Shown piece after piece: positions 40,015 through 48,660 of a DNA stretch of 64,000 nucleotides. Position 1 is the stretch's first letter. Each line of letters opens with the position of its first letter. Origin of the DNA: an uncultured Acidimicrobiales bacterium (GTDB taxonomy: Bacteria; Actinomycetota; Acidimicrobiia; Acidimicrobiales; SHLQ01); contig CAKZVC010000001.1 in the NCBI GenBank assembly GCA_937922235.1, positions 1 through 64,000 on the forward strand, read 5' to 3'. A program made the translations under genes and the position numbers. The notes under the pieces were generated by a model. That model saw only the letters and a list, made by a program, of their open reading frames with translations. It did no database searches and was not told the origin of the DNA.

Positions 40015-41214
40015 TCAGTCGAGGCGTTCGACGACCATGGCCATGCCCTGGCCGCCACCTACACACATCGACTCGACGCCGTAGCGGCCGCCCGAGTCCT
40101 CAAGGCCGTTGAGCAGCGTGGTCATGATGCGAGCACCGGTCATGCCAAATGGGTGACCGAGGGCGATCGAGCCGCCGTTGACGTTCAGCTTGTCTTCAGG
40201 GATGCCGAGCTCGTCAGCAGATCCAAGAACCTGGACCGCAAAGGCTTCGTTGATCTCGAAGAGGTCGATGTCGTCGACGGTGAGTTCAGCGCGATCGAGG
40301 GCCGACCGGATTGCCTCGATCGGGCCGAGGCCCATGATCTCTGGATTGAGACTGGTGACAGCGCTCGAGACGATGCGAGCGAGTGGCTTGATGCCGAGCT
40401 CGGCAGCCTTTGTATCGCTCATGACGACTACCGCTGCAGCGCCATCGTTTAGTGGGCAGGCGTTGCCAGCGGTGATGGTTCCGTCTGGCCGGAACACTGG
40501 CTTGAGCTGGCTGACGCCCTCGATTGTGGTGCCTTCGCGGATGCCGTCATCCTGGCTCATGACGGTTCCGTCAGGAAGGGTGTACGGCGTGATCTCACGC
40601 TCGAAGAAGCCGCGGTTACGAGCTTCCTCGGCACGGTTCTGGGAGCGAACGCCCCACTCGTCTTGGCGTTCACGGGAGATGCCCGTGATCTGGGCGACGT
40701 TCTCGGCGGTCTGACCCATAGCGATGTAGACGTCGGGGGTTTCCGGGGCGGTCCACATGTCGGCTTCGCCGGCGGAGCGCTCGGCGGTGCGAGCTTCGGC
40801 GTCGGTGAACATCTCGTTGTGCGGGCCAACGTCGGATGCGCCGCTGCCGTAGCGGCTAACGGTTTCGACGCCGCCGGCTACGAAGACGTCGCCCTCGCCT
40901 GCCTTGATGGCGTGTGCGGCCATTCGGATGGTCTGAAGTGACGAGCTGCAGTAGCGGTTCACGGTGACGCCTGGGGCTTCGAGGCCGGCCATGATCGAGG
41001 ACACGCGTGCAATGTTGTAGCCGCCTTCACCGGCTGGCTGTCCAATTCCCCACAGCACGTCTTCTACGTCTGCTTTGTCGAGCGCTGGGACCTTGCCAAG
41101 CACGTCGTCGATGATGAAGGCTGACAGATCGTCAGGTCGGGCTTCGACGAGCGAGCCCTTGCCTGCTCGGCCAATAGGGGTTCGCGATGCGGCGACGATG
41201 ACGGCTTCTGCCAT
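40015..41214 (-). CDS. Thiolase (acetyl-CoA C-acetyltransferase)
   Basis: From ATG 41214 the protein has 399 residues, standard for thiolases. The nucleophilic Cys89 is in NRYCSSSLQ, the catalytic His354 in ALGHPFGMTGARI and Cys384 in CVGGGQGMAM. It either cleaves 3-ketoacyl-CoA in beta-oxidation or condenses acetyl-CoA; the isolated gene does not decide between them. An operator-like inverted repeat GCTTAC/GTAAGC lies 37 nt upstream. A strong terminator follows the gene. Confidence 0.93.
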   Translation of the reverse strand: MAEAVIVAASRTPIGRAGKGSLVEARPDDLSAFIIDDVLGKVPALDKADVEDVLWGIGQPAGEGGYNIARVSSIMAGLEAPGVTVNRYCSSSLQTIRMAAHAIKAGEGDVFVAGGVETVSRYGSGASDVGPHNEMFTDAEARTAERSAGEADMWTAPETPDVYIAMGQTAENVAQITGISRERQDEWGVRSQNRAEEARNRGFFEREITPYTLPDGTVMSQDDGIREGTTIEGVSQLKPVFRPDGTITAGNACPLNDGAAAVVVMSDTKAAELGIKPLARIVSSAVTSLNPEIMGLGPIEAIRSALDRAELTVDDIDLFEINEAFAVQVLGSADELGIPEDKLNVNGGSIALGHPFGMTGARIMTTLLNGLEDSGGRYGVESMCVGGGQGMAMVVERLD

Positions 41215-41250
41215 TGGATGTCCTCTCAAACGGTTCGTTACTGGTTGGTA

Positions 41251-41268
41251 GCTTACGGGAGAGTAAGC
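41251..41268. promoter_or_regulatory. Inverted repeat upstream of the thiolase gene, candidate TetR/FadR-type operator
   Basis: GCTTAC (41251-41256) and GTAAGC (41263-41268) form a perfect 6-bp inverted repeat with a 6-nt spacer, 37 nt before the thiolase start. The arms resemble TetR-type operators for fatty-acid genes; the protein is not in the immediate neighbourhood. The rest of the 329-nt gap up to the whiB-like gene holds no feature I could support. Confidence 0.4.
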
Positions 41269-41543
41269 AGGTTGTCCTAGGGGCAAATTCCCTGGGCCGC
41301 ATGAGTTCACTGTAGTGCGGATCGTTTTGGACATTTCCCTACTCGTGTGGTAGCGCTTCGCAAGGCACCCCATCTCAAATACAGATGGCCCCCTCGCGGG
41401 AAACTATTGGAATTGTCGTCCCATCCGCGCGCATCATCGTCAACGGCAAGAGTGGAGTAGAGGGTATTTCGGGCGCGCCAGCTCAGCACGTAAAACTGCT
41501 GTGTCTTGTCGACGTCCTGCCCTCAGAGGGACCAAGGACAATA

Positions 41544-41879
41544 ATGATCGAATCACTTGCAGTAACAAGCGAGTCGACCTCCTGGATGGGCAAGGGAGCA
41601 TGCGCTGGCGACAGCGATCTCTTCTTTGCGCCGTTCGCCGAGCGACCCGAAGCACGGGTGCGCCGGGAGGCCAAAGCTCGCGTTATTTGTGAGAGCTGTG
41701 ACGTCGTATCGGCTTGCCGGGCGTACGCCCGAGGCAATCTCGAACTGGGCTACTGGGGTGGTGAGTCCGAGTCCGAGCGCGCTGCCGCCGGATTTGCTCC
41801 GACCACGCCAATCATCGGTCGCCGCAAGGTCGCCGAAACCCGCGCTGCTGCAGCGCTGGGTCGTAGCGTTCGAAGCTAG
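41544..41879 (+). CDS. WhiB-like iron-sulfur transcription factor
   Basis: From ATG 41544 the product has 111 residues. Cys20, Cys49, Cys52 and Cys58 form the C-x28-C-x2-C-x5-C cluster ligands, and GYWGG at 69-73 is the glycine-rich turn of WhiB-like (Wbl) proteins. A basic tail (RRKVAETRAAAALGRSVRS) would bind DNA. This family is restricted to Actinomycetota and their phages, supporting the taxonomic reading. The frame continues upstream to 41385, but the Wbl fold starts only at residue 1 of the shorter form. Confidence 0.9.
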   Translation: MIESLAVTSESTSWMGKGACAGDSDLFFAPFAERPEARVRREAKARVICESCDVVSACRAYARGNLELGYWGGESESERAAAGFAPTTPIIGRRKVAETRAAAALGRSVRS

Positions 41880-41891
41880 GCACGTTCGGGG

Positions 41892-42602
41892 CTAGCCCCG
41901 AAGTCGTTCAACAATCTGCATTCGCTTGTCGACCCGGGCCCGGTTTCGCGGCCCCGGGGCGTCAGCATCTCCGCTGTCGTAGGCGGCGTCGCCTTCCCAA
42001 CACACGATCCGGCCGTCCTTGGTCGCGAAGGACTTCGTGTGATGCAAGCGCGCTCCTTGGGTGATCACATGATCGACCAACGAGGGGACCGAGTCGAACT
42101 CGCCAAGATCATCGAGCGTGATCCACGTGGGAGGCGCAAGGGGAAAGCCGCCAGCGGCATTCGCAGCGAGCGCGTCGGCCGGAGTGGTCCAGCGATAGTC
42201 GTCGTTCTCGGACAGGTCGAGCTCGATCTCACCGGCGTGCTCGGGGGCGATAAAGAACCACGTGGCAAACCGTTTCGGTGCACCGCTCTTGGGTGGCATC
42301 CAGTGAGAGAACCATGCCAGCGAACTGAGGTTGCATGACAGTGCCGTCTCTTCGAGGGTTTCGCGAACAGCACCGTTGGCAGCGGTTGAAAGGAGTGCCG
42401 GAGCGCCCCAATGCGCCTGGTCTTCGTCCAAGTCGTCGGGCGCAGGTCCGTCAGCGTCTTCGAGGACCCCGCCGGGGAAGGTCCACATGCCACCGAAGCT
42501 CAGATCGGGGTTTCGACGCACCATCAGCACCTCCAGCCCAATTGACGTCTCCCGAACGGGGATGCAGGTAGCGGCGAGGCGAAGGGCTGGGTCGGCTGTC
42601 AC
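41892..42602 (-). CDS. NUDIX hydrolase
   Basis: From GTG 42602 the protein has 236 residues. The Nudix box is split by an insertion: GGMWTFPGGVLEDAD precedes about 25 residues, then GAVRETLEETAL supplies REXXEE. Such long-insert members are NUDT7/NUDT19-like hydrolases of CoA derivatives or nucleoside diphosphates, so the substrate is open. The -10 box TACGAT lies 6 nt before the start and overlaps the divergent gene's -10. It is convergent with the whiB-like gene, 12 nt away. Confidence 0.85.
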   Translation of the reverse strand: MTADPALRLAATCIPVRETSIGLEVLMVRRNPDLSFGGMWTFPGGVLEDADGPAPDDLDEDQAHWGAPALLSTAANGAVRETLEETALSCNLSSLAWFSHWMPPKSGAPKRFATWFFIAPEHAGEIELDLSENDDYRWTTPADALAANAAGGFPLAPPTWITLDDLGEFDSVPSLVDHVITQGARLHHTKSFATKDGRIVCWEGDAAYDSGDADAPGPRNRARVDKRMQIVERLRG

Positions 42603-42607
42603 GGCCC

Positions 42608-42614
42608 TATCGTA
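42608..42614. promoter_or_regulatory. Overlapping divergent -10 boxes
   Basis: On the plus strand TATCGT (42608-42613) lies 8 nt before ATG 42622. On the minus strand TACGAT (42614-42609) lies 6 nt before GTG 42602. Both genes can be transcribed without a 5' leader, and the two polymerases would compete for one site. Confidence 0.5.
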
Positions 42615-42621
42615 GGAAACT

Positions 42622-43092
42622 ATGACCAACGACGCTGGCCGTTTCGATGCGAACGCGATCGTCGACGCGGTTCGAGTCATCGATTCGGTGCTGTCGTCGC
42701 CGGGCTCGTGGTGCAATCTCGAGTTCGAGCCGATCGAAGACGACAATGCAATCCCCGACTCACTGATGTTTCAGTTCCTCGCTGCACGCGGCCCGGCAAA
42801 TCCGTTGGCGACGATCATGGCCCGCACTGAGGGCAAGCGGCCAAAGCCTGCCGAGGTCGGCATCCAACATCAGGCCGGCACCAAGGCGGCTGCTCAGCTT
42901 CGGGAGGCTGACCTGCTGCTTCCCGAGGGGGCACGTGTCCGCCAAGATCATCCCCGACGGGGCCTCGTCGTCGAGTGGCCGGACGCGGCAGAAACAGCCA
43001 CGCTGATTAGCTGGCTGTTTCCGGCGATGCGCGTGCTCAGTCGCCATGACGCGACGAACTACGTGCTGTATTCGATTTCGTCCTCGTCGTGA
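42622..43092 (+). CDS. Hypothetical protein beside the NUDIX gene
   Basis: The 156-residue protein is soluble and mixed alpha/beta. No family was recognised. Visible features are a central KPAEVGIQHQAGTKAAAQLR and a C-terminal segment ending NYVLYSISSSS. Divergent from the NUDIX gene with a shared promoter region of only 19 nt, which suggests related regulation. Codon use is like that of its neighbours. Confidence 0.6.
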   Translation: MTNDAGRFDANAIVDAVRVIDSVLSSPGSWCNLEFEPIEDDNAIPDSLMFQFLAARGPANPLATIMARTEGKRPKPAEVGIQHQAGTKAAAQLREADLLLPEGARVRQDHPRRGLVVEWPDAAETATLISWLFPAMRVLSRHDATNYVLYSISSSS

Positions 43093-43387
43093 TCTTCGGA
43101 CGTTACTGAAAACGCAACTCGAGCTAGCTGGCTGCTCGCTGTGGTTGAAGGGTTGTTGCCTGCGCTGCTTGGCGTTGGCGAAACCACGTATCTGCTTGAC
43201 GGCGGGTGATCGAAGCACCAGCGGTGTTGCAGAGAAGCGTGAGTTTGTCGCCAGACGCCATTGTCTGGTTCATGCTCATTGCATTCCTTATGTTGAGTTA
43301 CCAAGAGTTTGGCACACATACACAGGTTCGTCACCTACTGGCACCATCTTTAGGGCCAGAAGTGGGGTTTGTACTGAGAACAGGGGC
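43093..43387. other. 295-nt non-coding gap
   Basis: No gene can be supported. The only structure seen is a small hairpin, CCAGAC (43251-43256) with GTCTGG (43263-43268). This could be a weak terminator for the plus-strand gene or for the minus-strand gene ending at 43388. Confidence 0.5.
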
Positions 43388-43987
43388 CTACTCGGCCTCG
43401 TCAGCGCTCACTTCGGCAAGCGGATATCCGCCCTCAGGAAGCTCGCCAATCGTCAACAAAATGACAAGGTCATCGAACTGCGGGTCGCCAAGCCCGTCGC
43501 TGCACCACAGGCGCATGCGGCTCTTGGCCCCAGCTGGCGGGTCGAGCTCTTCGACCACAATGCCGCTGTTTCCCGTCCACGCATGTTCGGCTGCTCCGAG
43601 TAGCCAGGAGTTCCACATCTGGAGGCGGACAGGCTTCTGGTCGGTGAGGTCGATGTCGGTGTCCCCAAGTTCGGGAAGCGCAACGGCGAACTCGATGCGA
43701 CGTTGTTGGTTTGCAACGACTGTCAGGTTGCTGGACTGAATCGAGTGATCAAGCTCGTATGCATCGTCTTCGATTGCGGCATGATCGAGGACTTCGAGAT
43801 CGGCCTTGCGCGCCCGGATGTGGAGCGACTGCTCGACATCGTGGCGAGACGATTCGACCATGACCTCGACGACTTCGTCGTGTGCGATCGAGAGCTCCGT
43901 CATGGACACGACCTCGACGCCATCGACGCGAATCTTGTCGGTTCGTTGAGTTCGAAAGCGGTCGGCGAGGGTGCGTGCGGAGTTCAC
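43388..43987 (-). CDS. Hypothetical protein, last gene of the nucleoside operon
   Basis: The 199-residue product starts at GTG overlapping the preceding stop by 1 nt. It is soluble and acidic, with a possible beta-rich core (IRVDGVEVVSMTELSIAHDE at the N terminus; AGAKSRMRLWCSDGLGDPQF near the end). No family was recognised. The coupling to ribokinase and nucleoside hydrolase genes suggests co-expression rather than a shown role in nucleoside metabolism. Confidence 0.65.
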   Translation of the reverse strand: MNSARTLADRFRTQRTDKIRVDGVEVVSMTELSIAHDEVVEVMVESSRHDVEQSLHIRARKADLEVLDHAAIEDDAYELDHSIQSSNLTVVANQQRRIEFAVALPELGDTDIDLTDQKPVRLQMWNSWLLGAAEHAWTGNSGIVVEELDPPAGAKSRMRLWCSDGLGDPQFDDLVILLTIGELPEGGYPLAEVSADEAE

Positions 43988-44583
43988 TATTCAGGGCCGA
44001 TCACGTGGGGGTCGTCGGGGAGCCATGACCACGACAGCGTTCCGGCGCTTTCGTTGCGGCGCAGCTTTTCGACTCGGCCGGTAATCGGGTTGTAGCGCTC
44101 GGGCGCCTGACCATTCCCAAGTCGAAGGCCGTTCTCGTAGCCAAAGACTGGGGCGTCGTCATCGGCGAACAGGCGCCAGAAGGCGTCGTCATCGAGTGGC
44201 ATGCTCGGGTCGGGAAGCGTTGGCTTGGCCGGGTCGGAGATCTCGCCAGGTTCGAGTTCGAGTAGTTGTGGGCGGGCCAGCGGTGTTGGCGCCGCCACGA
44301 CCGGAACCGTTGACTCGACGGTTGACCCAGGAGGCAGAAGTGAGTAGTTCGCAGGGGGAGTGCGGCGTCCCCATCGCCAGGCTCGTGCCCGAACTGGGGG
44401 TTCCTGTGCAAGCGGACGCGAGCGTCCGAGCAGTACAGCACCGACTCGGTCAAGTCCGATAAAGACGACGGCAGCGAAGACCCACGACAACAGCATCAGT
44501 CGAAACACGGACCGCGCTGACGGGTCTTGGAACTGTTCGCCAAACCACTCGACGGGTCCGAAGCTGTTGAACCACTCGCTCAT
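43987..44583 (-). CDS. Single-pass membrane protein with proline-rich middle
   Basis: The 198-residue protein has one membrane helix (about 26-47, FRLMLLSWVFAAVVFIGLDR) followed by a proline-rich stretch and an acidic C-terminal domain (DDDAFWRLFADDDAPVFGYE; ITGRVEKLRRNES). No family was recognised. It overlaps the nucleoside hydrolase stop by 4 nt (ATGA) and the next gene by 1 nt. Confidence 0.6.
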   Translation of the reverse strand: MSEWFNSFGPVEWFGEQFQDPSARSVFRLMLLSWVFAAVVFIGLDRVGAVLLGRSRPLAQEPPVRARAWRWGRRTPPANYSLLPPGSTVESTVPVVAAPTPLARPQLLELEPGEISDPAKPTLPDPSMPLDDDAFWRLFADDDAPVFGYENGLRLGNGQAPERYNPITGRVEKLRRNESAGTLSWSWLPDDPHVIGPE

Positions 44584-45509
44584 GGTTGGTCGTCCCCGGC
44601 CGGGTCGATGGCGGCAGTAACAACGAGGTCGACGACTGAACTCGCGTGGGCGGTTCCGGCGACCCTCACCGTTGTTGCGCTAGTTGTGTCATGGTCTTGC
44701 ACTTCGGTCATGCCTCGCCGGTCATCGTCCGCTACGTGAGTCACGATATTCGATTTTTCAATCGAAAACAGCTCAGGATGTGTGACGCCGAGTACGGCAC
44801 ACGTGTCGTGGACTGGCTGGCCAATATCGCTGACCGTTCCGTGCGTGGAATAGTACGCGAGGAGGTCGGCCATGATCATCGACGTTGACGATCCGGCGGC
44901 GCGAAGTTGCTCGATGTGCTCGGTGGTCATACGCACCTGGTGGGTGAGATTCAAGCCATACATCGTGAGCGGCACCATGCTTCGGAACGTGACATCGACC
45001 GCGTGTGGGTCAGCCCACGCATTGAATTCGGCCCTATCGGTGACGTTCCCCTCCGATGTTGAACCGCCCATCCAATACAGGTGGGAAATCCGCTCGGCGA
45101 GTGTGGGGTCTTTAAGGAGCGCCTGGGCGATGTTGGTGAGGGGGCCAGTGGCGACGATGATCGCATCGCCACTCTCGCAGTACTCGAGGATCGCATCGAC
45201 GGCACGCAGCGAATGCTCCGAAATCATTGCTTCAGGAACCGACATGTCGCCCAGTCCAGATCGGCCGTGAATATCGTCGGCGGCCATCGCCGGGACCTCG
45301 AGCGGTGCCGCGGCGCCTCGATGTACGGGAACCTCAGCGCCAGCAAGTTCGAGGATGTATCGAGCGTTTCGCGTCGTGTTATCGATCGAGACGTTTCCGC
45401 TGACCGTGGTGATTGCAGCGAGATCAGTAAATCGAAGCGCACAGAGAATCGCGAACGCATCGTCGATTCCTGGATCGCAATCCATGAGGATGCGGGGACG
45501 TACTTTCAT
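44580..45509 (-). CDS. Nucleoside hydrolase (IUNH family)
   Basis: The 309-residue enzyme has DCDPGIDDAFA (residues 10-20), the canonical calcium/ribose-binding motif, and EFNAWADPHA as the second ligand set, closer to classic IUNH than the paralogue at 2098. It releases ribose from nucleosides, which the adjacent ribokinase can phosphorylate. ATGA overlaps join it to rbsK upstream and the membrane protein gene downstream. Confidence 0.93.
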   Translation of the reverse strand: MKVRPRILMDCDPGIDDAFAILCALRFTDLAAITTVSGNVSIDNTTRNARYILELAGAEVPVHRGAAAPLEVPAMAADDIHGRSGLGDMSVPEAMISEHSLRAVDAILEYCESGDAIIVATGPLTNIAQALLKDPTLAERISHLYWMGGSTSEGNVTDRAEFNAWADPHAVDVTFRSMVPLTMYGLNLTHQVRMTTEHIEQLRAAGSSTSMIMADLLAYYSTHGTVSDIGQPVHDTCAVLGVTHPELFSIEKSNIVTHVADDDRRGMTEVQDHDTTSATTVRVAGTAHASSVVDLVVTAAIDPAGDDQP

Positions 45510-46411
45510 GTGAGCAAGTGATCCACTTCTGTTGCCGTAGGCAGCGATGGCTGAGCGCCGAATCGTAGTGCGGTTGCTGCGCCAACCCGAACAGCCGACG
45601 CGGCTCCTTGTTCCAGCGTTTGACCGGCAGCAACGCTGACCGCCATCGCTGCCCGAAAGGCATCGCCGGCAGCAGTAGTGTCGACCGCCTCGATAACCGG
45701 AGCTGGGACCGCAGTTACCTCCGCGCCGTCGATGACGAGTGCACCTCGAGATCCGAGGGTCACAACCACCTGTGGAATCGCAAGGCTGCGCGCCGCATCG
45801 ACGAGATCGTCCTGGTTGTCGGGGTCGACGTGCCGTCGGGCGAGGGTGGCGAGTTCGGTTTCGTTGGGGATGACGACGTCGACTTCGTCGAGCAGCTCAC
45901 GAGGGAGGCCATCAGCAGGAGCTGGGGCCGGGTCGAGAATTACCTTGCCCTTCGCACGACGGGCAGCGGCGATAGTGGAGTCCATCGGTATCTCGAGCTG
46001 CAGCAAGACGACGGAGGCTTTCGTGACTGCGTCGAGGTTCTCGATGTCGGCGGGGCGAAGGTGAAAGTTCGCTCCCGGGCTGACGACGATGGCGTTGTCG
46101 CCATCTGGCCCAACGGTGATCAGCGCAATCCCGCTTGGGGCATCAGCGACTTCTTTGAGCTCTGCACACGACACACCTGCGTTCATTAACGACGAACGAA
46201 GTTCGACTCCGGCAGCATCGGCACCAATGCGGCCAACAAATGACACGGCGCCGCCAAGTCGGGCTGCTGCGACGGCTTGGTTGGCGCCCTTACCCCCAGG
46301 GATTCGAGCGTGGTCGCCTCCAAGAACGGTTTCGCCCCGGGAAGGGTGCTGGGGGACGGGCACAACGATGTCGAGGTTGGCCGAGCCAACCACCGTGATT
46401 TGATCGCTCAT
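45506..46411 (-). CDS. rbsK: Ribokinase (PfkB family)
   Basis: The 301-residue kinase shows the two PfkB signatures: PGGKGANQAVAAARLGG near residue 38 and VDTTAAGDAFRAAMAVS near the C terminus with the catalytic Asp in the AAGD loop. It phosphorylates D-ribose to ribose 5-phosphate. Coupling to a nucleoside hydrolase gene by ATGA indicates a nucleoside-salvage role rather than a free-ribose transport operon, since no ribose importer is adjacent. Confidence 0.92.
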   Translation of the reverse strand: MSDQITVVGSANLDIVVPVPQHPSRGETVLGGDHARIPGGKGANQAVAAARLGGAVSFVGRIGADAAGVELRSSLMNAGVSCAELKEVADAPSGIALITVGPDGDNAIVVSPGANFHLRPADIENLDAVTKASVVLLQLEIPMDSTIAAARRAKGKVILDPAPAPADGLPRELLDEVDVVIPNETELATLARRHVDPDNQDDLVDAARSLAIPQVVVTLGSRGALVIDGAEVTAVPAPVIEAVDTTAAGDAFRAAMAVSVAAGQTLEQGAASAVRVGAATALRFGAQPSLPTATEVDHLLT

Positions 46412-47124
46412 TCGTCGTCGGCGGGTGGCTCAGGCATGAGCCGTCCAGTTGGCATGTCCCACGCGTTCGGGTTAGGAGCCAACCGATGTTCAACGGTCGA
46501 CCAGGCCCGAACCGAACCGGCCTCGACGAGGCCAGCGTTGACGATCGGGTCGTAGAACCGTTCGGCGAGAGCCGTGTCGAGCAGTCCGCTGTCAGGAAAC
46601 CAAAACGACAGAATGGCATCGGCAGATGTTGAGGGTGTGATGTCGATCGGACCGATGCCGCGACAGCCGATGCCGGGGTACTTCGAGGCCACATCGTCGA
46701 GCATGTCGCGCATCCACGCCGCAAAGCTCGGAGCATCGATGCCGCTTCCCGGTTCAGTCACGAAGGAGATCTTGGGGCCGGGGGTTGCGGTGCCGACCCA
46801 CTTCGCCTCAAGGTCCGAGCCATCGATCACCGCGACAGGCCGGTTCTCGACGACCGCGGCAACGTCGATAAGGAGCTCGGCGAGCAGCGTGGGGTCGACG
46901 TCGTCGGGCTCGGCAGAACTTATGAGGATCGATCCGTCCCACTTCGGGAAGTCGATGTCACCGTCAAGCGGGAATGCCCGTTCGGTGGGAAGGTCGGCGA
47001 GGATATGGCGGATTGTTGACTCCTCGCGGAGCAGGCTCGTGGCAGTGTTGCGGATTACGCCGTCCTCGAACTCGAACTTCGTGACGTCCAAGTGCGACTG
47101 CAGCGTAAAGAAGTGATGGTGCAC
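46408..47124 (-). CDS. Hypothetical protein upstream of ribokinase
   Basis: The 238-residue soluble protein starts at GTG (MHHHFFTLQSHLDV). No domain was recognised. Conserved-looking segments are KISFVTEPGSGIDAPSFAAW and DAILSFWFPDSG. Four-nt overlap with rbsK and a 12-nt gap after the cyclic-nucleotide-domain gene make it part of the same operon. Internal coding statistics look normal. Confidence 0.65.
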   Translation of the reverse strand: MHHHFFTLQSHLDVTKFEFEDGVIRNTATSLLREESTIRHILADLPTERAFPLDGDIDFPKWDGSILISSAEPDDVDPTLLAELLIDVAAVVENRPVAVIDGSDLEAKWVGTATPGPKISFVTEPGSGIDAPSFAAWMRDMLDDVASKYPGIGCRGIGPIDITPSTSADAILSFWFPDSGLLDTALAERFYDPIVNAGLVEAGSVRAWSTVEHRLAPNPNAWDMPTGRLMPEPPADDE

Positions 47125-47136
47125 TTGCGGTGGGCC

Positions 47137-47550
47137 CTACTTCACCATCGATGGATCGAGCGTGTACAAACGCTTGACCGCACCGACGAGTACCTTTCGG
47201 GCCAGCTTGGGCTGCTCGTCAAGCAGCGCCGAGAACTCGCGGCGATTGAGCACCGACACGTTCATCTGGGTATCAGCTGTGACCGTGGCTGTCCGAGGAA
47301 CTCCAGCGATTACGGCGAGCTCTCCAAGGAAATCGCCAGCACCAACGCGCGCAACGATTCGACCGGCACGACGCACGGTCGCTTCACCTTCGAGAATGAT
47401 CACGAACTCGCGTCCGGCGGTGCCTTCGACCATGAGATCGCGACCGGCCTTGATGCTGACGTTTGTCATAAGGCGGGAGACGGCTTTGCGTTCCTTTGCC
47501 GTTAGCTCACCAAAGAGCTCGATTGACTCCAACTGCTGCTCGATTGTCAT
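47137..47550 (-). CDS. Cyclic-nucleotide-binding domain protein
   Basis: The 137-residue protein is a bare CNB (Crp-like sensor) domain: GREFVIILEGEATVRRAG and the phosphate-binding cassette GDFLGELAVIAGVPRTATV with the conserved GEL and RTA. It has no DNA-binding helix-turn-helix, so it is a stand-alone nucleotide-responsive module, probably signalling by protein contact. It is the first gene of the nucleoside run. Confidence 0.82.
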   Translation of the reverse strand: MTIEQQLESIELFGELTAKERKAVSRLMTNVSIKAGRDLMVEGTAGREFVIILEGEATVRRAGRIVARVGAGDFLGELAVIAGVPRTATVTADTQMNVSVLNRREFSALLDEQPKLARKVLVGAVKRLYTLDPSMVK

Positions 47551-47562
47551 GACATCGTTCTA

Positions 47563-47913
47563 CTACAGCGGCCACGGGTCTGACGGTGTCGCGGACGTGT
47601 TGCTGGAGGTCTGTGAACGCTTGGCCCGCTTGGCGTCGCGGACCACTCGTGACGCGATGAACCCAACACCACACACCAGGACCAGCGCAAGTCCGAGTTG
47701 AGCGTACCCGCCGCGGTCACCAGGATCTTCTGGCTTTGGTCCGGCCTCGGGCGACCCAATGATGCTCCCAAGACCCGGAGCATCATCGGGCTCTTCGTCG
47801 ATTGGTGTTATCTGCGCGTGGGCAGTTGCGGGCGCGTCGAGGACCATGATGACCGGGGTGAACGCCAGTGCAACAGCACAGGTCACGAACAGTGTGCGCA
47901 GAAAATTCTTCAT
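47563..47913 (-). CDS. Small secreted/membrane-anchored protein
   Basis: From ATG 47913 the product has 116 residues: a signal peptide (FLRTLFVTCAVALAFTPVIM), a short acidic proline-rich segment, and a second hydrophobic helix (YAQLGLALVLVCGVGFIASR) followed by a basic tail. It would span the membrane once after processing, with a small outside domain. No family was recognised. It precedes the cyclic-nucleotide-domain gene by 12 nt on the same strand. The frame extends to 48048 but that part runs into the divergent gene. Confidence 0.6.
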   Translation of the reverse strand: MKNFLRTLFVTCAVALAFTPVIMVLDAPATAHAQITPIDEEPDDAPGLGSIIGSPEAGPKPEDPGDRGGYAQLGLALVLVCGVGFIASRVVRDAKRAKRSQTSSNTSATPSDPWPL

Positions 47914-47955
47914 CCGAAGACTGCAATCTACCGGTAGAGACGGCACACTTCTCCG

Positions 47956-48660
47956 GTGACTTTGGCGCCTGAGAACTTCGAACACGCAAGCCCCAGCGTG
48001 CGCCGCGTGCTCGATAATCCGCGTCCGGCCTGGCGCGGCCGAATGCACAAGTGGATGATTCCCGTCTCTGTTCTCGGAACGGTGTTCTTGGTCATCGCCG
48101 CCGATTCCGGGCTACCCAAGCTCATCGCTCTTCTCTACGGCTTTGCCTGCATTGGCCTGTATACCGCCAGCGCAGCCGCGCACTACAAGGTGTGGGACCC
48201 TCGGCGGTTGCACACGCACTTTCAGGTCGATCAGTCGATGATCATGTTCTTCATCGCTGCGTCGACTGCGCCGGTTGCGTATGCGGTCGGAGGTGGCACT
48301 GGGCTGTTGCTCTTTAGCGGCATGCTCGTAGGCACAACGCTCGGCATCATCACGATCTGGCTGCCGTTCCATCCGCCACGCGGCTTTATGAACACGCTCT
48401 TCTTCATTGTTGGCTGGTGGCCGATCATGTTCAGCGTGTCGCTTGCTCGTGGCCTCGGTGGGTTGGGCATGATCCTGTTGCTTGGCGGCGGCGCCGTGTT
48501 CACGATCGGCGCCTTGATCGTTGGTTTCCAACGGCCTGACCCGAACCCAAATGTGTTTGGCTACCACGAGATCTGGCATGTGTTCGTTATTGTCGGGAAC
48601 ATCGTGTTCGCCGTTCTGAACTATCTCATCCTTACCGGTCACGCACCATTGTCGCTGTGA
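47956..48660 (+). CDS. Hemolysin III / PAQR-family membrane protein
   Basis: The 234-residue protein starts at GTG. Seven membrane helices with SAAAHYKVWDPR between helices 2 and 3, DQSMIMFFIAAS after it and FGYHEIWHVFVIVGNIVF at the end match the HlyIII/adiponectin-receptor fold, with His/Asp residues that bind zinc. The biochemical role of bacterial members is unsettled (lipid hydrolase or membrane homeostasis). The stop overlaps the following gene by 4 nt. Confidence 0.85.
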   Translation: MTLAPENFEHASPSVRRVLDNPRPAWRGRMHKWMIPVSVLGTVFLVIAADSGLPKLIALLYGFACIGLYTASAAAHYKVWDPRRLHTHFQVDQSMIMFFIAASTAPVAYAVGGGTGLLLFSGMLVGTTLGIITIWLPFHPPRGFMNTLFFIVGWWPIMFSVSLARGLGGLGMILLLGGGAVFTIGALIVGFQRPDPNPNVFGYHEIWHVFVIVGNIVFAVLNYLILTGHAPLSL

